A stretch of DNA of 64,000 bases, taken from positions 434,001-498,000 of the forward strand of contig NZ_JAUHHC010000003.1 of assembly GCF_030410485.1 (NCBI RefSeq), given 5' to 3'. Under the pieces are notes generated by a model that ran no database searches, was not told the origin of the DNA, and saw nothing but the letters and a program-made list of their open reading frames with translations. Of this stretch, positions 38,688-52,476 are shown piece after piece; positions within the stretch are counted from its first letter, which is position 1, and the number at the start of each line of letters is the position of its first letter. This stretch comes from Roseateles violae. Lineage in GTDB: Bacteria; Pseudomonadota; Gammaproteobacteria; Burkholderiales; Burkholderiaceae_C. The position numbers and the translations under genes were made by a program.

Positions 38688-39329
38688 TCACAGCGCCGGG
38701 CAGGCGCGCGGATCGCTGCTGGCGACGTCGCGGTCGCACATGCGGATCGCGCCGCCGCTCTCGACGACGACGCGCAGCCGGCGGCCGCCGCTGCTGCTGG
38801 ACGAAACGTCGATCGTCTGGATGCCATCGGCGGTGCTCTGCACCTGGCCGAGGCCGTTGAAGGTGACCGAGCTGACGGCGGCGCCGCCGGCCGAGAGCGC
38901 CGCGACGCTCAGGCCGTCCGCGCTCTCGCTGGCCTGCGAACGCTGGACCAGTTGCGGCCCCGCGCTCAACGACGGTTCGGCGCCGCAGGCACCGCTCGGG
39001 TCGCTCACGCTGACGACCCAGGCCGGCGAGCCGGTGGACAAGGCGCAGCCATTGCCGGGCACCCTGGAATTCGCGTCGGCCACCATCCAGAAGCTGACGC
39101 GGGTGTTGCGGCGCAGCGCCTCCATCCGCGCGATCTCGACGCCATTGCGCAACGACTCGGCGGCGCCGCGCACGCGCAGGCCCGCCATCCAGCTGCCGAC
39201 CTCCGGCATCGCCGCCGCCAGCAGCAGGCCCAGCAGCACCAGCACGACGATGATCTCGATCAGCGACGCGCCGCGCGAGGCCGCGCGCTTGCAACGCCTC
39301 GGATGCGCCGGCGCGGCGGCTGTCAGCAT
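38688..39329 (-). CDS. fimT: FimT/GspH-type minor pilin
   Basis: A 213-residue minor prepilin with basic leader ending RAASRG, helix ASLIEIIVVLVLLGLLLAAA (Glu at +5) and a GspH-like domain with two Cys near the C-terminus (MCDRD, ACPAL). It starts seven bases inside the end of pilE. FimT/FimU proteins help start pilus assembly; DNA binding is reported for some FimT, but no comparison was possible here. Confidence 0.88.
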   Translation of the reverse strand: MLTAAAPAHPRRCKRAASRGASLIEIIVVLVLLGLLLAAAMPEVGSWMAGLRVRGAAESLRNGVEIARMEALRRNTRVSFWMVADANSRVPGNGCALSTGSPAWVVSVSDPSGACGAEPSLSAGPQLVQRSQASESADGLSVAALSAGGAAVSSVTFNGLGQVQSTADGIQTIDVSSSSSGGRRLRVVVESGGAIRMCDRDVASSDPRACPAL

Positions 39330-39763
39330 TCGTCCCCCTTGATCAGCCAGCAGGCCTTGGTGACGGCATTGCCCTTGAACTGGGTCGTGCCCTGGGCATT
39401 GTTCTGGTTCAGCGTGTAGACATGGCCGGTCGCGCGGCCGCTGGCGCCGGTGGCGGTCAGCGTGTAGGTCTGGCCGTCGGTCGTGCAGCCGTAGCTGAAG
39501 TACTTGCCGCTGGTCGCCAGCGCGCCGCCGGCGCAGCTGGAGCCGCTGCCGTAGTTGCGGTTGTCCTGGTAGTACTGCTCGAGCTTAATGCGATAGTTGG
39601 CCAGCGTCGAATGCGCCTCGGGCAACTGGCCGCGGCGCACGTAGTCGGTGTAGGCCGGCAGCGCCACCGCGGCCAGGATGCCGACGATGGCGACGACGAT
39701 CATCAGCTCCACCAGGGTGAAGCCACGCTGGGCCGCGGAAGTGAAACGCTGGACTTGTTGCAT
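39323..39763 (-). CDS. pilE: Type IV pilin (PilE-like)
   Basis: A 146-residue prepilin with leader MQQVQRFTSAAQRG and the canonical helix FTLVELMIVVAIVGILAAVA. A TDYVRRGQLPEAHSTLANYR segment follows, and the C-terminal loop is closed by Cys residues (SCAGGA, YGCTTDG, ACWLIKGDEC). It heads the pilE-fimT-pilV-pilW-pilX-pilY1 unit, so it is more likely a minor PilE pilin than the major pilin PilA. No clear promoter was recognised upstream. Confidence 0.9.
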   Translation of the reverse strand: MQQVQRFTSAAQRGFTLVELMIVVAIVGILAAVALPAYTDYVRRGQLPEAHSTLANYRIKLEQYYQDNRNYGSGSSCAGGALATSGKYFSYGCTTDGQTYTLTATGASGRATGHVYTLNQNNAQGTTQFKGNAVTKACWLIKGDEC

Positions 39764-39990
39764 GACGAGAGCCTTGTCGTGATGCGCCCACGTGTCGACC
39801 GCGTGGCGCTTGTTGCCGTGCATTCTCTGCCTCGCCCCCCTGCCCGGCTGTGCACTATTGCGCAGATTGGACGGGGCGGTCGATGGACGCGAGCGGTCCG
39901 GCGATGAATGGCCAACACAAGTAAGCAAGTGCTACAGCCGACCCGCAAGCCGGCATGATCCTGCCTTCGGGCCGGCGCCGCAATCGCATG

Positions 39991-40014
39991 AAAAAAGCCG
40001 CCTTGCGGCGGCTT
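39991..40014 (-). terminator. Intrinsic terminator after gltBD
   Basis: On the minus strand AGCCGCC-GCAA-GGCGGCT is followed by TTTTTT, about 35 bp after the gltD stop. A clear rho-independent terminator. Confidence 0.88.
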
Positions 40015-40049
40015 CTCGGATCCCGGGGGCCGGGTCGTGCTTAGGCGTC

Positions 40050-41516
<1,467 letters not shown>

Positions 41517-41531
41517 GGTTGTTCTCTTTCC

Positions 41532-46289
<4,758 letters not shown>

Positions 46290-46326
46290 GGCGCTCTCCA
46301 CGGCGGAAGGGAATACGGGAGCGCAG

Positions 46327-46355
46327 AGATTACTGCGCCGCAGCAATTGATTCAA
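46327..46355 (-). promoter_or_regulatory. Sigma-70-type promoter for gltBD
   Basis: On the minus strand TTGAAT (complement of 46350-46355) and TAATCT (complement of 46327-46332) are 17 bp apart. The expected start is near 46320, about 30 nt before the chosen GTG. The end of the transposase element (repeat at 46362) lies 6 bp upstream of the -35. Confidence 0.6.
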
Positions 46356-46361
46356 GAACGA

Positions 46362-46379
46362 ATAATTAGGGTCAGACTC
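46362..46379 (+). repeat. Left terminal repeat of the RAYT element
   Basis: ATAATTAGGGTCAGACTC, inverted copy (16/18) of 47129-47146; direct copy (14/18) of 46412-46429. Confidence 0.75.
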
Positions 46380-46411
46380 TTATTGACCGAATTCTTTGAG
46401 CAAATCGGCAT

Positions 46412-46429
46412 TTAATTGGGGACATACTC
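46412..46429 (+). repeat. Inner left repeat of the RAYT element
   Basis: TTAATTGGGGACATACTC, same orientation as the left end, 50 bp further in. It overlaps the transposase stop codon. Confidence 0.6.
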
Positions 46430-47117
46430 AAGCCAGGCGGGGCGGACGGCCGCGCCGACGCGGCTGGATCGGGCGTTCGGTGTCCTCCGCCAGCATTTGC
46501 AAGAAGCTTGCCGAACCGAGTGGCCAGCCCTTCAGCGCCGCATCGCCGAGACGCCGGGCCTCGTCCTCGGCGACGCCCTGCTCCAGCCAGGCCTGGTAGG
46601 CGGCCTCGCGCTCGAATGGGGTGTTGCCGATGGCCCAGAACAGGGCATGGTCGAAAAGCAGCGGATCGCGGCGCCGGCCCAGGTGATGGGCGGCACTGGA
46701 CCAGCGGTAATCCTCCGGCCGGCCGGCTTGGCCGAGACGCTGTGGATTCAGCTCGATATAGCGCATGCAGGCCAGCAAGTGAGTGGCCGCCTCCAGCGGC
46801 GCCGCTCTGAAGCGGCCATCCCAGAGTGTGCCGCTGCGGCCATGGCGCTTGTTGAAGGCCGCCACATAGCGCCGGCCCAGCGACTGCATCATGCGGCTCA
46901 GGCCCTCCGCCGTCTCCGGCGTCGCCAGCAGGTGCAGGTGGTTGTCCATCAGCACATAGGCGTGGATGGCCACCCGGTGAAGGGCCGCCGATTCGCGCAG
47001 CTCGGCCAGCAGCCGCTCGCGGTCGACATCGTCGGCAACGATGGCCTGGCGGTTCAGGCCGCGCTGGATCAGATGGTGGGGCAGGCCTGCAACGGTCAGG
47101 CGGGCGAGTCGGGCCAT
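46428..47117 (-). CDS. REP-associated tyrosine transposase (Y1/HUH family)
   Basis: A 229-residue single-strand transposase related to IS200/IS605 TnpA. The HUH metal motif HLH (H60-L-H62 in MDNHLHLL) and the catalytic tyrosine Y84 in LGRRYVAAFN are both present, as is the N-terminal ARLTVAGLPHHLIQRGLNRQ. The C-terminal RPIQPRRRGRPPRL has an AT-hook-like RGRPP. All catalytic residues are intact, so it may be active. These genes are usually single-copy domesticated elements that mobilise or maintain REP-type repeats. Confidence 0.9.
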   Translation of the reverse strand: MARLARLTVAGLPHHLIQRGLNRQAIVADDVDRERLLAELRESAALHRVAIHAYVLMDNHLHLLATPETAEGLSRMMQSLGRRYVAAFNKRHGRSGTLWDGRFRAAPLEAATHLLACMRYIELNPQRLGQAGRPEDYRWSSAAHHLGRRRDPLLFDHALFWAIGNTPFEREAAYQAWLEQGVAEDEARRLGDAALKGWPLGSASFLQMLAEDTERPIQPRRRGRPPRLA

Positions 47118-47128
47118 GAGGGTCTCTT

Positions 47129-47146
47129 GAGTCCGACCCCAATTAT
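47129..47146 (-). repeat. Right terminal repeat of the RAYT element
   Basis: GAGTCCGACCCCAATTAT, reverse complement of the left end with 2 mismatches. It lies 12 bp upstream of the transposase ATG. Confidence 0.75.
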
Positions 47147-47169
47147 CAGCCGGGCCAAGCCGGCGTGTA

Positions 47170-48309
47170 TCAGAACAAGGTCTTGCCCGTCAGACGCTGG
47201 TGTTCCTTGACCGCATAGCGGTCGGTCATGCCGGCGATGTAGTCGGCACAGGCGCGCGGGGGCTCCGGCGCCAGCGCGAGGTACTCGGCCGGCAGCAGGG
47301 TCGGATCGGCCATATAGAGGGCGAAAAGATCGCGCAGCACCGCTTCTGCCCGCTGGCGCGTCTCGGCCACCTGCGGGTGGCGGTAGAGATTGGCAAACAG
47401 GAAGCGCTTCAACTCGGTGCTGGCCGCGCGCATCTCGGCACTGAAACGCAGCAGGGCCGGCGCGGCGCGCACCGCATCCGCATCCGCATCGGCCGGCGCC
47501 GACTCGGCCAGGCCCAGCCGGGTCGCGTCGATGATGTCGTAGACCTGGGCGGACAGCATGCGCCGGATCGTCTCGGCCAGCAGGCGCTTGCCCGTGAGGC
47601 CCGGGTATTCGGCCAGCGCCTCGCGCAGATGGCGGCGCACCAAAGGCACGGCGGCCTCCAGCTGCTCCAGTTCCAGCAGGCCGGAGCGCACGCCATCGTC
47701 GATGTCATGGGCGTTGTAGGCAACCTCGTCGGCCAGATTGCAGAGCTGAGCCTCGAGACTGGGCTGGCCGCCATGCAGAAAACGCGCGGCGATGCCGCCC
47801 GGCTCGGCCGCCTCGATCTGCAGCGCATTGCGCCTGGCGCAATGCTTGAGGATGCCCTCGCGCGTCTCGAAGGTGAGATTCAAGCCGTCGAAGGCCGGGT
47901 AGCGCTGCTCCAGCAGGTCGACCACGCGCAGCGACTGCAGATTGTGTTCGAAGCCGCCGTGCGGCTTCATGCACTCGTCCAGCACGTCCTGGCCCGCATG
48001 GCCGAAGGGCGTGTGTCCCAGGTCATGGGCCAGCGCCACCGCCTCGACCAGGTCCTCGTCCAGTTGCAGGCTGCGCGCGATCGAACGGCCCAGCTGGGCG
48101 ACCTCCAGCGAATGGGTCAGCCGCGTGCGGAACAGATCGCCCTCGTGGTTCAGGAAGACCTGGGTCTTGTAGACCAGGCGCCTGAACGCCGTGCTGTGGA
48201 CGATGCGATCACGGTCGCGCTGGAAATCGCTGCGTGTCGGTGCTGGTGGCTCGGGATGACGGCGGCCGCGGCTGCGCTCGGGGTGGCTGGCGTAGGCGGC
48301 GCGCGTCAT
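47170..48309 (-). CDS. dgt: Deoxyguanosinetriphosphate triphosphohydrolase-like protein
   Basis: HD-domain hydrolase that splits dNTPs, mostly dGTP, to deoxynucleoside and triphosphate. The 379-residue protein shows the family start SDFQRDRDRIVHSTAFRRL, HEGDLFRTRLTHSLEVAQ (metal His) and AHDLGHTPFGHAG (HD). The ATG 48307-48309 (MTRAAYASHPER) is 16 bp after the aroB stop, in the aroK-aroB-dgt order common in Burkholderiales. Confidence 0.95.
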   Translation of the reverse strand: MTRAAYASHPERSRGRRHPEPPAPTRSDFQRDRDRIVHSTAFRRLVYKTQVFLNHEGDLFRTRLTHSLEVAQLGRSIARSLQLDEDLVEAVALAHDLGHTPFGHAGQDVLDECMKPHGGFEHNLQSLRVVDLLEQRYPAFDGLNLTFETREGILKHCARRNALQIEAAEPGGIAARFLHGGQPSLEAQLCNLADEVAYNAHDIDDGVRSGLLELEQLEAAVPLVRRHLREALAEYPGLTGKRLLAETIRRMLSAQVYDIIDATRLGLAESAPADADADAVRAAPALLRFSAEMRAASTELKRFLFANLYRHPQVAETRQRAEAVLRDLFALYMADPTLLPAEYLALAPEPPRACADYIAGMTDRYAVKEHQRLTGKTLF

Positions 48310-48325
48310 TGAGTGACTGATCGGC

Positions 48326-49447
48326 TCAGGCCGTATGCGCGTCCAGCACCTGGGCGACCAGCGCGTCGGGCGCGCCGCGCATGCCGGCCTTGCCGAGCCC
48401 CTCGATGAGGACAAAGCGGATCTCGCCGCCCTCGCTCTTCTTGTCGACCCGCATCAGTTCCAGATAGCGCTCGACGCCCAGCCGGGGGCCGACGACCGGC
48501 AGGCCGGCCCGCTCGATCAGCCGGCGCATGCGCGGCAGGAAGTCGGCCGGCATCAGGCCCAGGCGCACCGACAGGTCGCTGGCCATCACCATGCCGCAGC
48601 CGACCGCCTCGCCGTGCAGCCATTCGCCATAGCCCAGGCCGGTCTCGATCGCATGTCCGAAGGTGTGGCCGAAGTTCAGGATGGCGCGCAGGCCCTGCTC
48701 GCGCTCGTCCTGCCCGACGACCCAGGCCTTGATCTCGCAGCTGCGCTTGACCGCATGGGCCAGCGCCGCCTTGTCGCGCGCCAGCAGCGCGTCGAGGTTC
48801 GCCTCGATCCAGGCCAGGAAGTCGGCGTCGGCGATCGGGCCGTACTTGATGATCTCGGCCAGCCCCGCCGCCAGCTCGCGCGGCGGCAGGGTGTCCAAGG
48901 TGTCTAGGTCGGCGATCACGCGCGCCGGCTGATAGAAGGCGCCAAGCATGTTCTTGCCCAGCGGATGGTTGATCGCGGTCTTGCCGCCAACCGAGGAATC
49001 GACCTGGGCCAGCAAGGTCGTCGGCACCTGGACGAAAGGCACGCCGCGCATATAGATCGCGGCGGCGAAGCCGGTCATGTCGCCGATGACGCCGCCACCG
49101 AGCGCGACGAGCACCGTCTTGCGGTCCGAGGCCGTCGCCAGCAGCCGGTCGACGATCGCATTCAGCGAGTTCCAGTCCTTGTGCTGTTCGCCGTCCGGCA
49201 GCAGCACCTTGTCGACGCGGCCGTAATGCGCAGCCAGCTGTGCGCGCACTCGATCCAGATACAGCGGCGCCACCGTCTCGTTCGTGACGATCAGCGCAGC
49301 GGCCGCCTTCGGCAGGCCCTGCCAGCTGGCCGGCGCATCGAGCAGGCCGGGGCCGATCAGGATGTCGTAGCCGCGCTCGTCGAGCGCGATCGCGACGGTT
49401 TCGGTGGACGGGGGGAGAGAGAGGGAAAGAGGAACTGCGACGCTCAT
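48326..49447 (-). CDS. aroB: 3-dehydroquinate synthase
   Basis: Second step of the shikimate pathway, converting DAHP to 3-dehydroquinate with NAD+ and a metal. The 373-residue protein has [40 protein letters not shown], and the metal-binding His region [11 protein letters not shown] followed by [11 protein letters not shown]. It overlaps aroK by 4 bp, so both shikimate genes are coupled. Confidence 0.97.
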   Translation of the reverse strand: MSVAVPLSLSLPPSTETVAIALDERGYDILIGPGLLDAPASWQGLPKAAAALIVTNETVAPLYLDRVRAQLAAHYGRVDKVLLPDGEQHKDWNSLNAIVDRLLATASDRKTVLVALGGGVIGDMTGFAAAIYMRGVPFVQVPTTLLAQVDSSVGGKTAINHPLGKNMLGAFYQPARVIADLDTLDTLPPRELAAGLAEIIKYGPIADADFLAWIEANLDALLARDKAALAHAVKRSCEIKAWVVGQDEREQGLRAILNFGHTFGHAIETGLGYGEWLHGEAVGCGMVMASDLSVRLGLMPADFLPRMRRLIERAGLPVVGPRLGVERYLELMRVDKKSEGGEIRFVLIEGLGKAGMRGAPDALVAQVLDAHTA

Positions 49448-50040
49448 GGGCCCGAGTGTACGGGGCCGGCCGCTGCCGCCGGTTCGGCGCCGACGGTGGC
49501 CGCGACCCTGGCCGGATCGACGACACCGGCCAGTTCCAATTGCATCAGCGCCATATTGACCAGGCCGTGGACCGAGGGCCGGCCGGTCTCCAGCACATAG
49601 TGGGCGCAGCGGCGGTACAGCGGATCGCGCTGCGCGAACAGCTCGCGCAGCTTGGCCAGCGGATCGCGCACCTGCAAGAGCGGGCGCTGCGTGTCGTGGC
49701 GCAGGCGCCGGAACAGCTCTTCCGGCGTCGAGCGCAGATAGAGCACCGTGCAGCGCCGCTGCAGCAGCTCGCGATTGGCTTCGCGCAGGACAATGCCGCC
49801 GCCGGTGGCCAGGATCAACTCACCGGGACCGGACAGGATCTCTGCCAGCACCTCTGACTCGATCCGGCGGAAGGCATCCTCGCCGGCCCGCTCGAAGAAG
49901 CTCCTGATCGGCTCGCCGAGCCGGGCTTCGATCTCGGCATCCGAGTCGACGACGCGGATGCCCAGCTGTCGCCCCAGCTGGCGGCCGACGGTGGACTTGC
50001 CACCGCCGGGCATGCCGACCAGGGCGATGACGGGCAACAC
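49444..50040 (-). CDS. aroK: Shikimate kinase
   Basis: Phosphorylates shikimate at O3. The 198-residue protein has P-loop GMPGGGKST (9-17), [20 protein letters not shown] and [14 protein letters not shown] (substrate Gly loop), with RPLLQ as the lid. It starts at GTG 50038-50040 (LPVIALVG follows), eight bases after the Ig-repeat gene stop. The C-terminal Ala-rich tail is longer than in E. coli AroK. Confidence 0.95.
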   Translation of the reverse strand: MLPVIALVGMPGGGKSTVGRQLGRQLGIRVVDSDAEIEARLGEPIRSFFERAGEDAFRRIESEVLAEILSGPGELILATGGGIVLREANRELLQRRCTVLYLRSTPEELFRRLRHDTQRPLLQVRDPLAKLRELFAQRDPLYRRCAHYVLETGRPSVHGLVNMALMQLELAGVVDPARVAATVGAEPAAAAGPVHSGP

Positions 50041-50048
50041 GACGACGC

Positions 50049-52403
50049 TCAGTCCTTGTTCGTGCAGTACACCAGGTCGCTGCTCTTGCGGTTGCTACCG
50101 TAGGGGCTGGCGACGAAAGCCGGCGGCGGGCTCTCGGTCTTCAGCGCGGTGGCCAGCACCGGCAGGATGCCGGTATAGCTCGCCGGCGGGCTGACGACGC
50201 CGGCCGCGGCGGCCGTGATCGTGAAGCCGACCCAGCCGGCCACGCTCTTCGGGTACTCGATCTTCAGCACGGCCGTGCCATTGGCATCGGTACGGGTCGA
50301 GCCGACCATCGTGATCGAGGCGTCCGACTTGCGCGGCTCCAGCTGATTGCTGCTGTTCCTGTCCTCGCCCGCGTCGATCGAGCCATTGCGGTTCAGGTCC
50401 TCGGCCAGGCAGACCGGCGCCAGGCCCGCCGTGGGGGTCGCCGAGCCATCGAGCGTGTAGTACACCTTCCAGCTGCTGGCCGCGGCGTCCCAGAGGTAGA
50501 AGCCCTTGTAGTAGCCGGTCAGGTCCAGCGAGGGCGTGATCTGCACATCGGACTTCGGATTGCCGGCCGCATCGACGACCAGCAGCACATAACGCTTCAC
50601 ATAGGTCAGCGTGCTGTCGCCGACCGCCAGCGTCTCGTCGGTGCCGATCGTGATCGACAGCGGATCGGAGACGACGGTCAGGCTGGTCAGCACCTGGTTC
50701 GGGCAGCTGCCCGCGGCGAAGTCGTTGTAGTCCCAGCAGGCGCGCACCGAGACGCCGTTGGTCGGGCTCGAGCGGGTGGACGGCGTGTAGTTCGTCGTCG
50801 CCGCGCCGCCGGCGTCCGAGTAGACGATGGACGTGCCGGCGCTGATCGTGCCGCCGATATTGTTGACGTCGCCGTTGAGGTCGAAACGCACGCGCACGTT
50901 CTTGATCGGCGCATTGTTGGCGCCGAGGAAGAGCGCACGCAACTCGGTCCGGTTGGCCGTGTCGGTGCTGTTGACCTTGACGACGTTCGGCGAGGCCGAG
51001 ACCGAGGCCGAGACCACCGTCGGCGAGGCCGGCGGCACCGTCGAGGCGCCGGCCGACACGGTCACGGTGACCAGGGACGATGCACCGCCGGCGCTGGCGC
51101 TGACGTCGATCGCGCCGGGCGTGGTCGGCGCCGTGTAGCTGTAGACATAGGCGCCGTTCGAGTCGGTCTGGCCGCTGGCCGCGGGCAGGCCGGCGGCGCT
51201 GATCGTGATCGGCACGCCGATCATCGGGTTCTTGTTGACGTCGGTCAGCAGGTACTCGACCTTGTTGCCCGCACTGCCGGCAGAGGGCAAGGTCGGCAAG
51301 GCGGTGCCCTGCAGCTTGGCGCCGGTGACGACGAAGCTGGCCGTGCGCACCAGGGTCTCGCTCTTGGCGGTGACAGTGATCAGGCGGTTCGAGCGATCGC
51401 TGCCGATGCCCACCGCCGCCGTGACCTGGCCCTGCGCATTGGTGGCATTGCCGCTGGGCGCGATGACCGCGTTGCTGTCGACCGAGAAGGTGACCGGGAT
51501 GCCGCTGATCGCATTGCGCGAGGCGTCGACCGCCGTCACCGTCGCCTGCACCGTGCGGCTGCCGGAGTTGTCGATATTGCTGCTGTCCAGCGCGATCGTC
51601 AGATCGCTGGCCTTGGGCTTGGTGATCAGCGCGTCGACGACGTCGAAGCTGATCGTGCGCTGCACGGTGCCGCTGGTCGCCGTCACCGAGATCGTGCGGT
51701 TGGTGTGATTGGCGGCCAGCGAGACGGTGGCGGCGATCTTGCCCGTGCTGTTGTCGGTATTGGTCGCGCCGCCGGTGCTGATCACCGCGTCGCCGACATC
51801 GGTCAGCTTGAAGCTGACCGGCGAGCCGCCGACGGCCAGGCGATTCGCGTCGACCGTCGTGACGGTGACGACGGCCGACTGGCTGCCGTCGTTGGCGATC
51901 GTGGTCTTGTCGACCGTCATCGCCAGATCGGCGACCTTGCCGCCCGACACGCTGTCGACGACGTCGAAGCTGACCTTCTTGGAAATCGAGCCGCTGCTGA
52001 CGGTCACATTGATCGTGCGATTGGTGCGGTCGGAGCCGATCTGCGCCTTGGCCGTCAAGGTGCCGGCGGTCTTGTCGGTCGCCGTGCCGGCCGGCGTGAT
52101 GACGCCGCCGTTGTCGATCGCGAACTTGACCGGCACCTCGCCGACGACGCTGCGGTTCGCATCGATCGAGGTCACCGTCAGGGTCACCGCGTCGGTGCCG
52201 GCATTGGTGATGCTGGTCTTGTCCATGGTCACCGACAGATCGGCCACCGTGCTGGGCGTGCTGCCGCCACCGCTGCCGCCGCCAACAACCGGCTTGCCTG
52301 CATCGCCGCTGCCGCCACCGCCGCAAGCGGCCAGCGTCGTCGCCAGCGCCACGCCGGCGATCGCTTGCACGAATCGACGGCTCCAACCCACAAACTTGCT
52401 CAT
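50049..52403 (-). CDS. Ig-like-repeat lipoprotein between pilQ and aroK
   Basis: A 784-residue predicted lipoprotein. The signal has lipobox LAAC (C27) followed by a Gly/Ser linker. Three tandem Ig-like repeats of about 100 residues (about 54-156, 160-268, 269-366) each run from ADLxxxxD through VTxxDAxR and SxRTNRTIxVT to SFDVVD. They belong to the bacterial Ig-like/invasin-type family. More Ig-like modules (about 370-480) and a unique C-terminal part with a putative calcium-loop-like DLNRNGSIDAGED follow. ATG 52403 is preferred over 52421 because GGAG lies 9 nt upstream. It lies on the pilQ strand, 73 bp after pilQ, and eight bases before aroK. Function is unknown; surface adhesion or secretin support is possible. 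Confidence 0.82.
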   Translation of the reverse strand: MSKFVGWSRRFVQAIAGVALATTLAACGGGGSGDAGKPVVGGGSGGGSTPSTVADLSVTMDKTSITNAGTDAVTLTVTSIDANRSVVGEVPVKFAIDNGGVITPAGTATDKTAGTLTAKAQIGSDRTNRTINVTVSSGSISKKVSFDVVDSVSGGKVADLAMTVDKTTIANDGSQSAVVTVTTVDANRLAVGGSPVSFKLTDVGDAVISTGGATNTDNSTGKIAATVSLAANHTNRTISVTATSGTVQRTISFDVVDALITKPKASDLTIALDSSNIDNSGSRTVQATVTAVDASRNAISGIPVTFSVDSNAVIAPSGNATNAQGQVTAAVGIGSDRSNRLITVTAKSETLVRTASFVVTGAKLQGTALPTLPSAGSAGNKVEYLLTDVNKNPMIGVPITISAAGLPAASGQTDSNGAYVYSYTAPTTPGAIDVSASAGGASSLVTVTVSAGASTVPPASPTVVSASVSASPNVVKVNSTDTANRTELRALFLGANNAPIKNVRVRFDLNGDVNNIGGTISAGTSIVYSDAGGAATTNYTPSTRSSPTNGVSVRACWDYNDFAAGSCPNQVLTSLTVVSDPLSITIGTDETLAVGDSTLTYVKRYVLLVVDAAGNPKSDVQITPSLDLTGYYKGFYLWDAAASSWKVYYTLDGSATPTAGLAPVCLAEDLNRNGSIDAGEDRNSSNQLEPRKSDASITMVGSTRTDANGTAVLKIEYPKSVAGWVGFTITAAAAGVVSPPASYTGILPVLATALKTESPPPAFVASPYGSNRKSSDLVYCTNKD

Positions 52404-52476
52404 TTCCTGAAACTCCTGCATTGCCGTCGTCGCGTGCACGCGGCCACTCCCTTTATTGACCGTCAAGCGCCGTCGC

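Larger units (their letters stand above)
46362..47146. mobile_element. REP-associated tyrosine transposase (RAYT) element with terminal inverted repeats
   Basis: A 785-bp unit. The left end ATAATTAGGGTCAGACTC (46362-46379) and the right end (47129-47146, read in reverse ATAATTGGGGTCGGACTC) match at 16 of 18 positions as inverted repeats. A third, degenerate copy TTAATTGGGGACATACTC (46412-46429) lies inside the left end, and the transposase stop codon falls in it. No target duplication is evident, as expected for Y1 elements. It sits between gltB and dgt. Confidence 0.75.
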
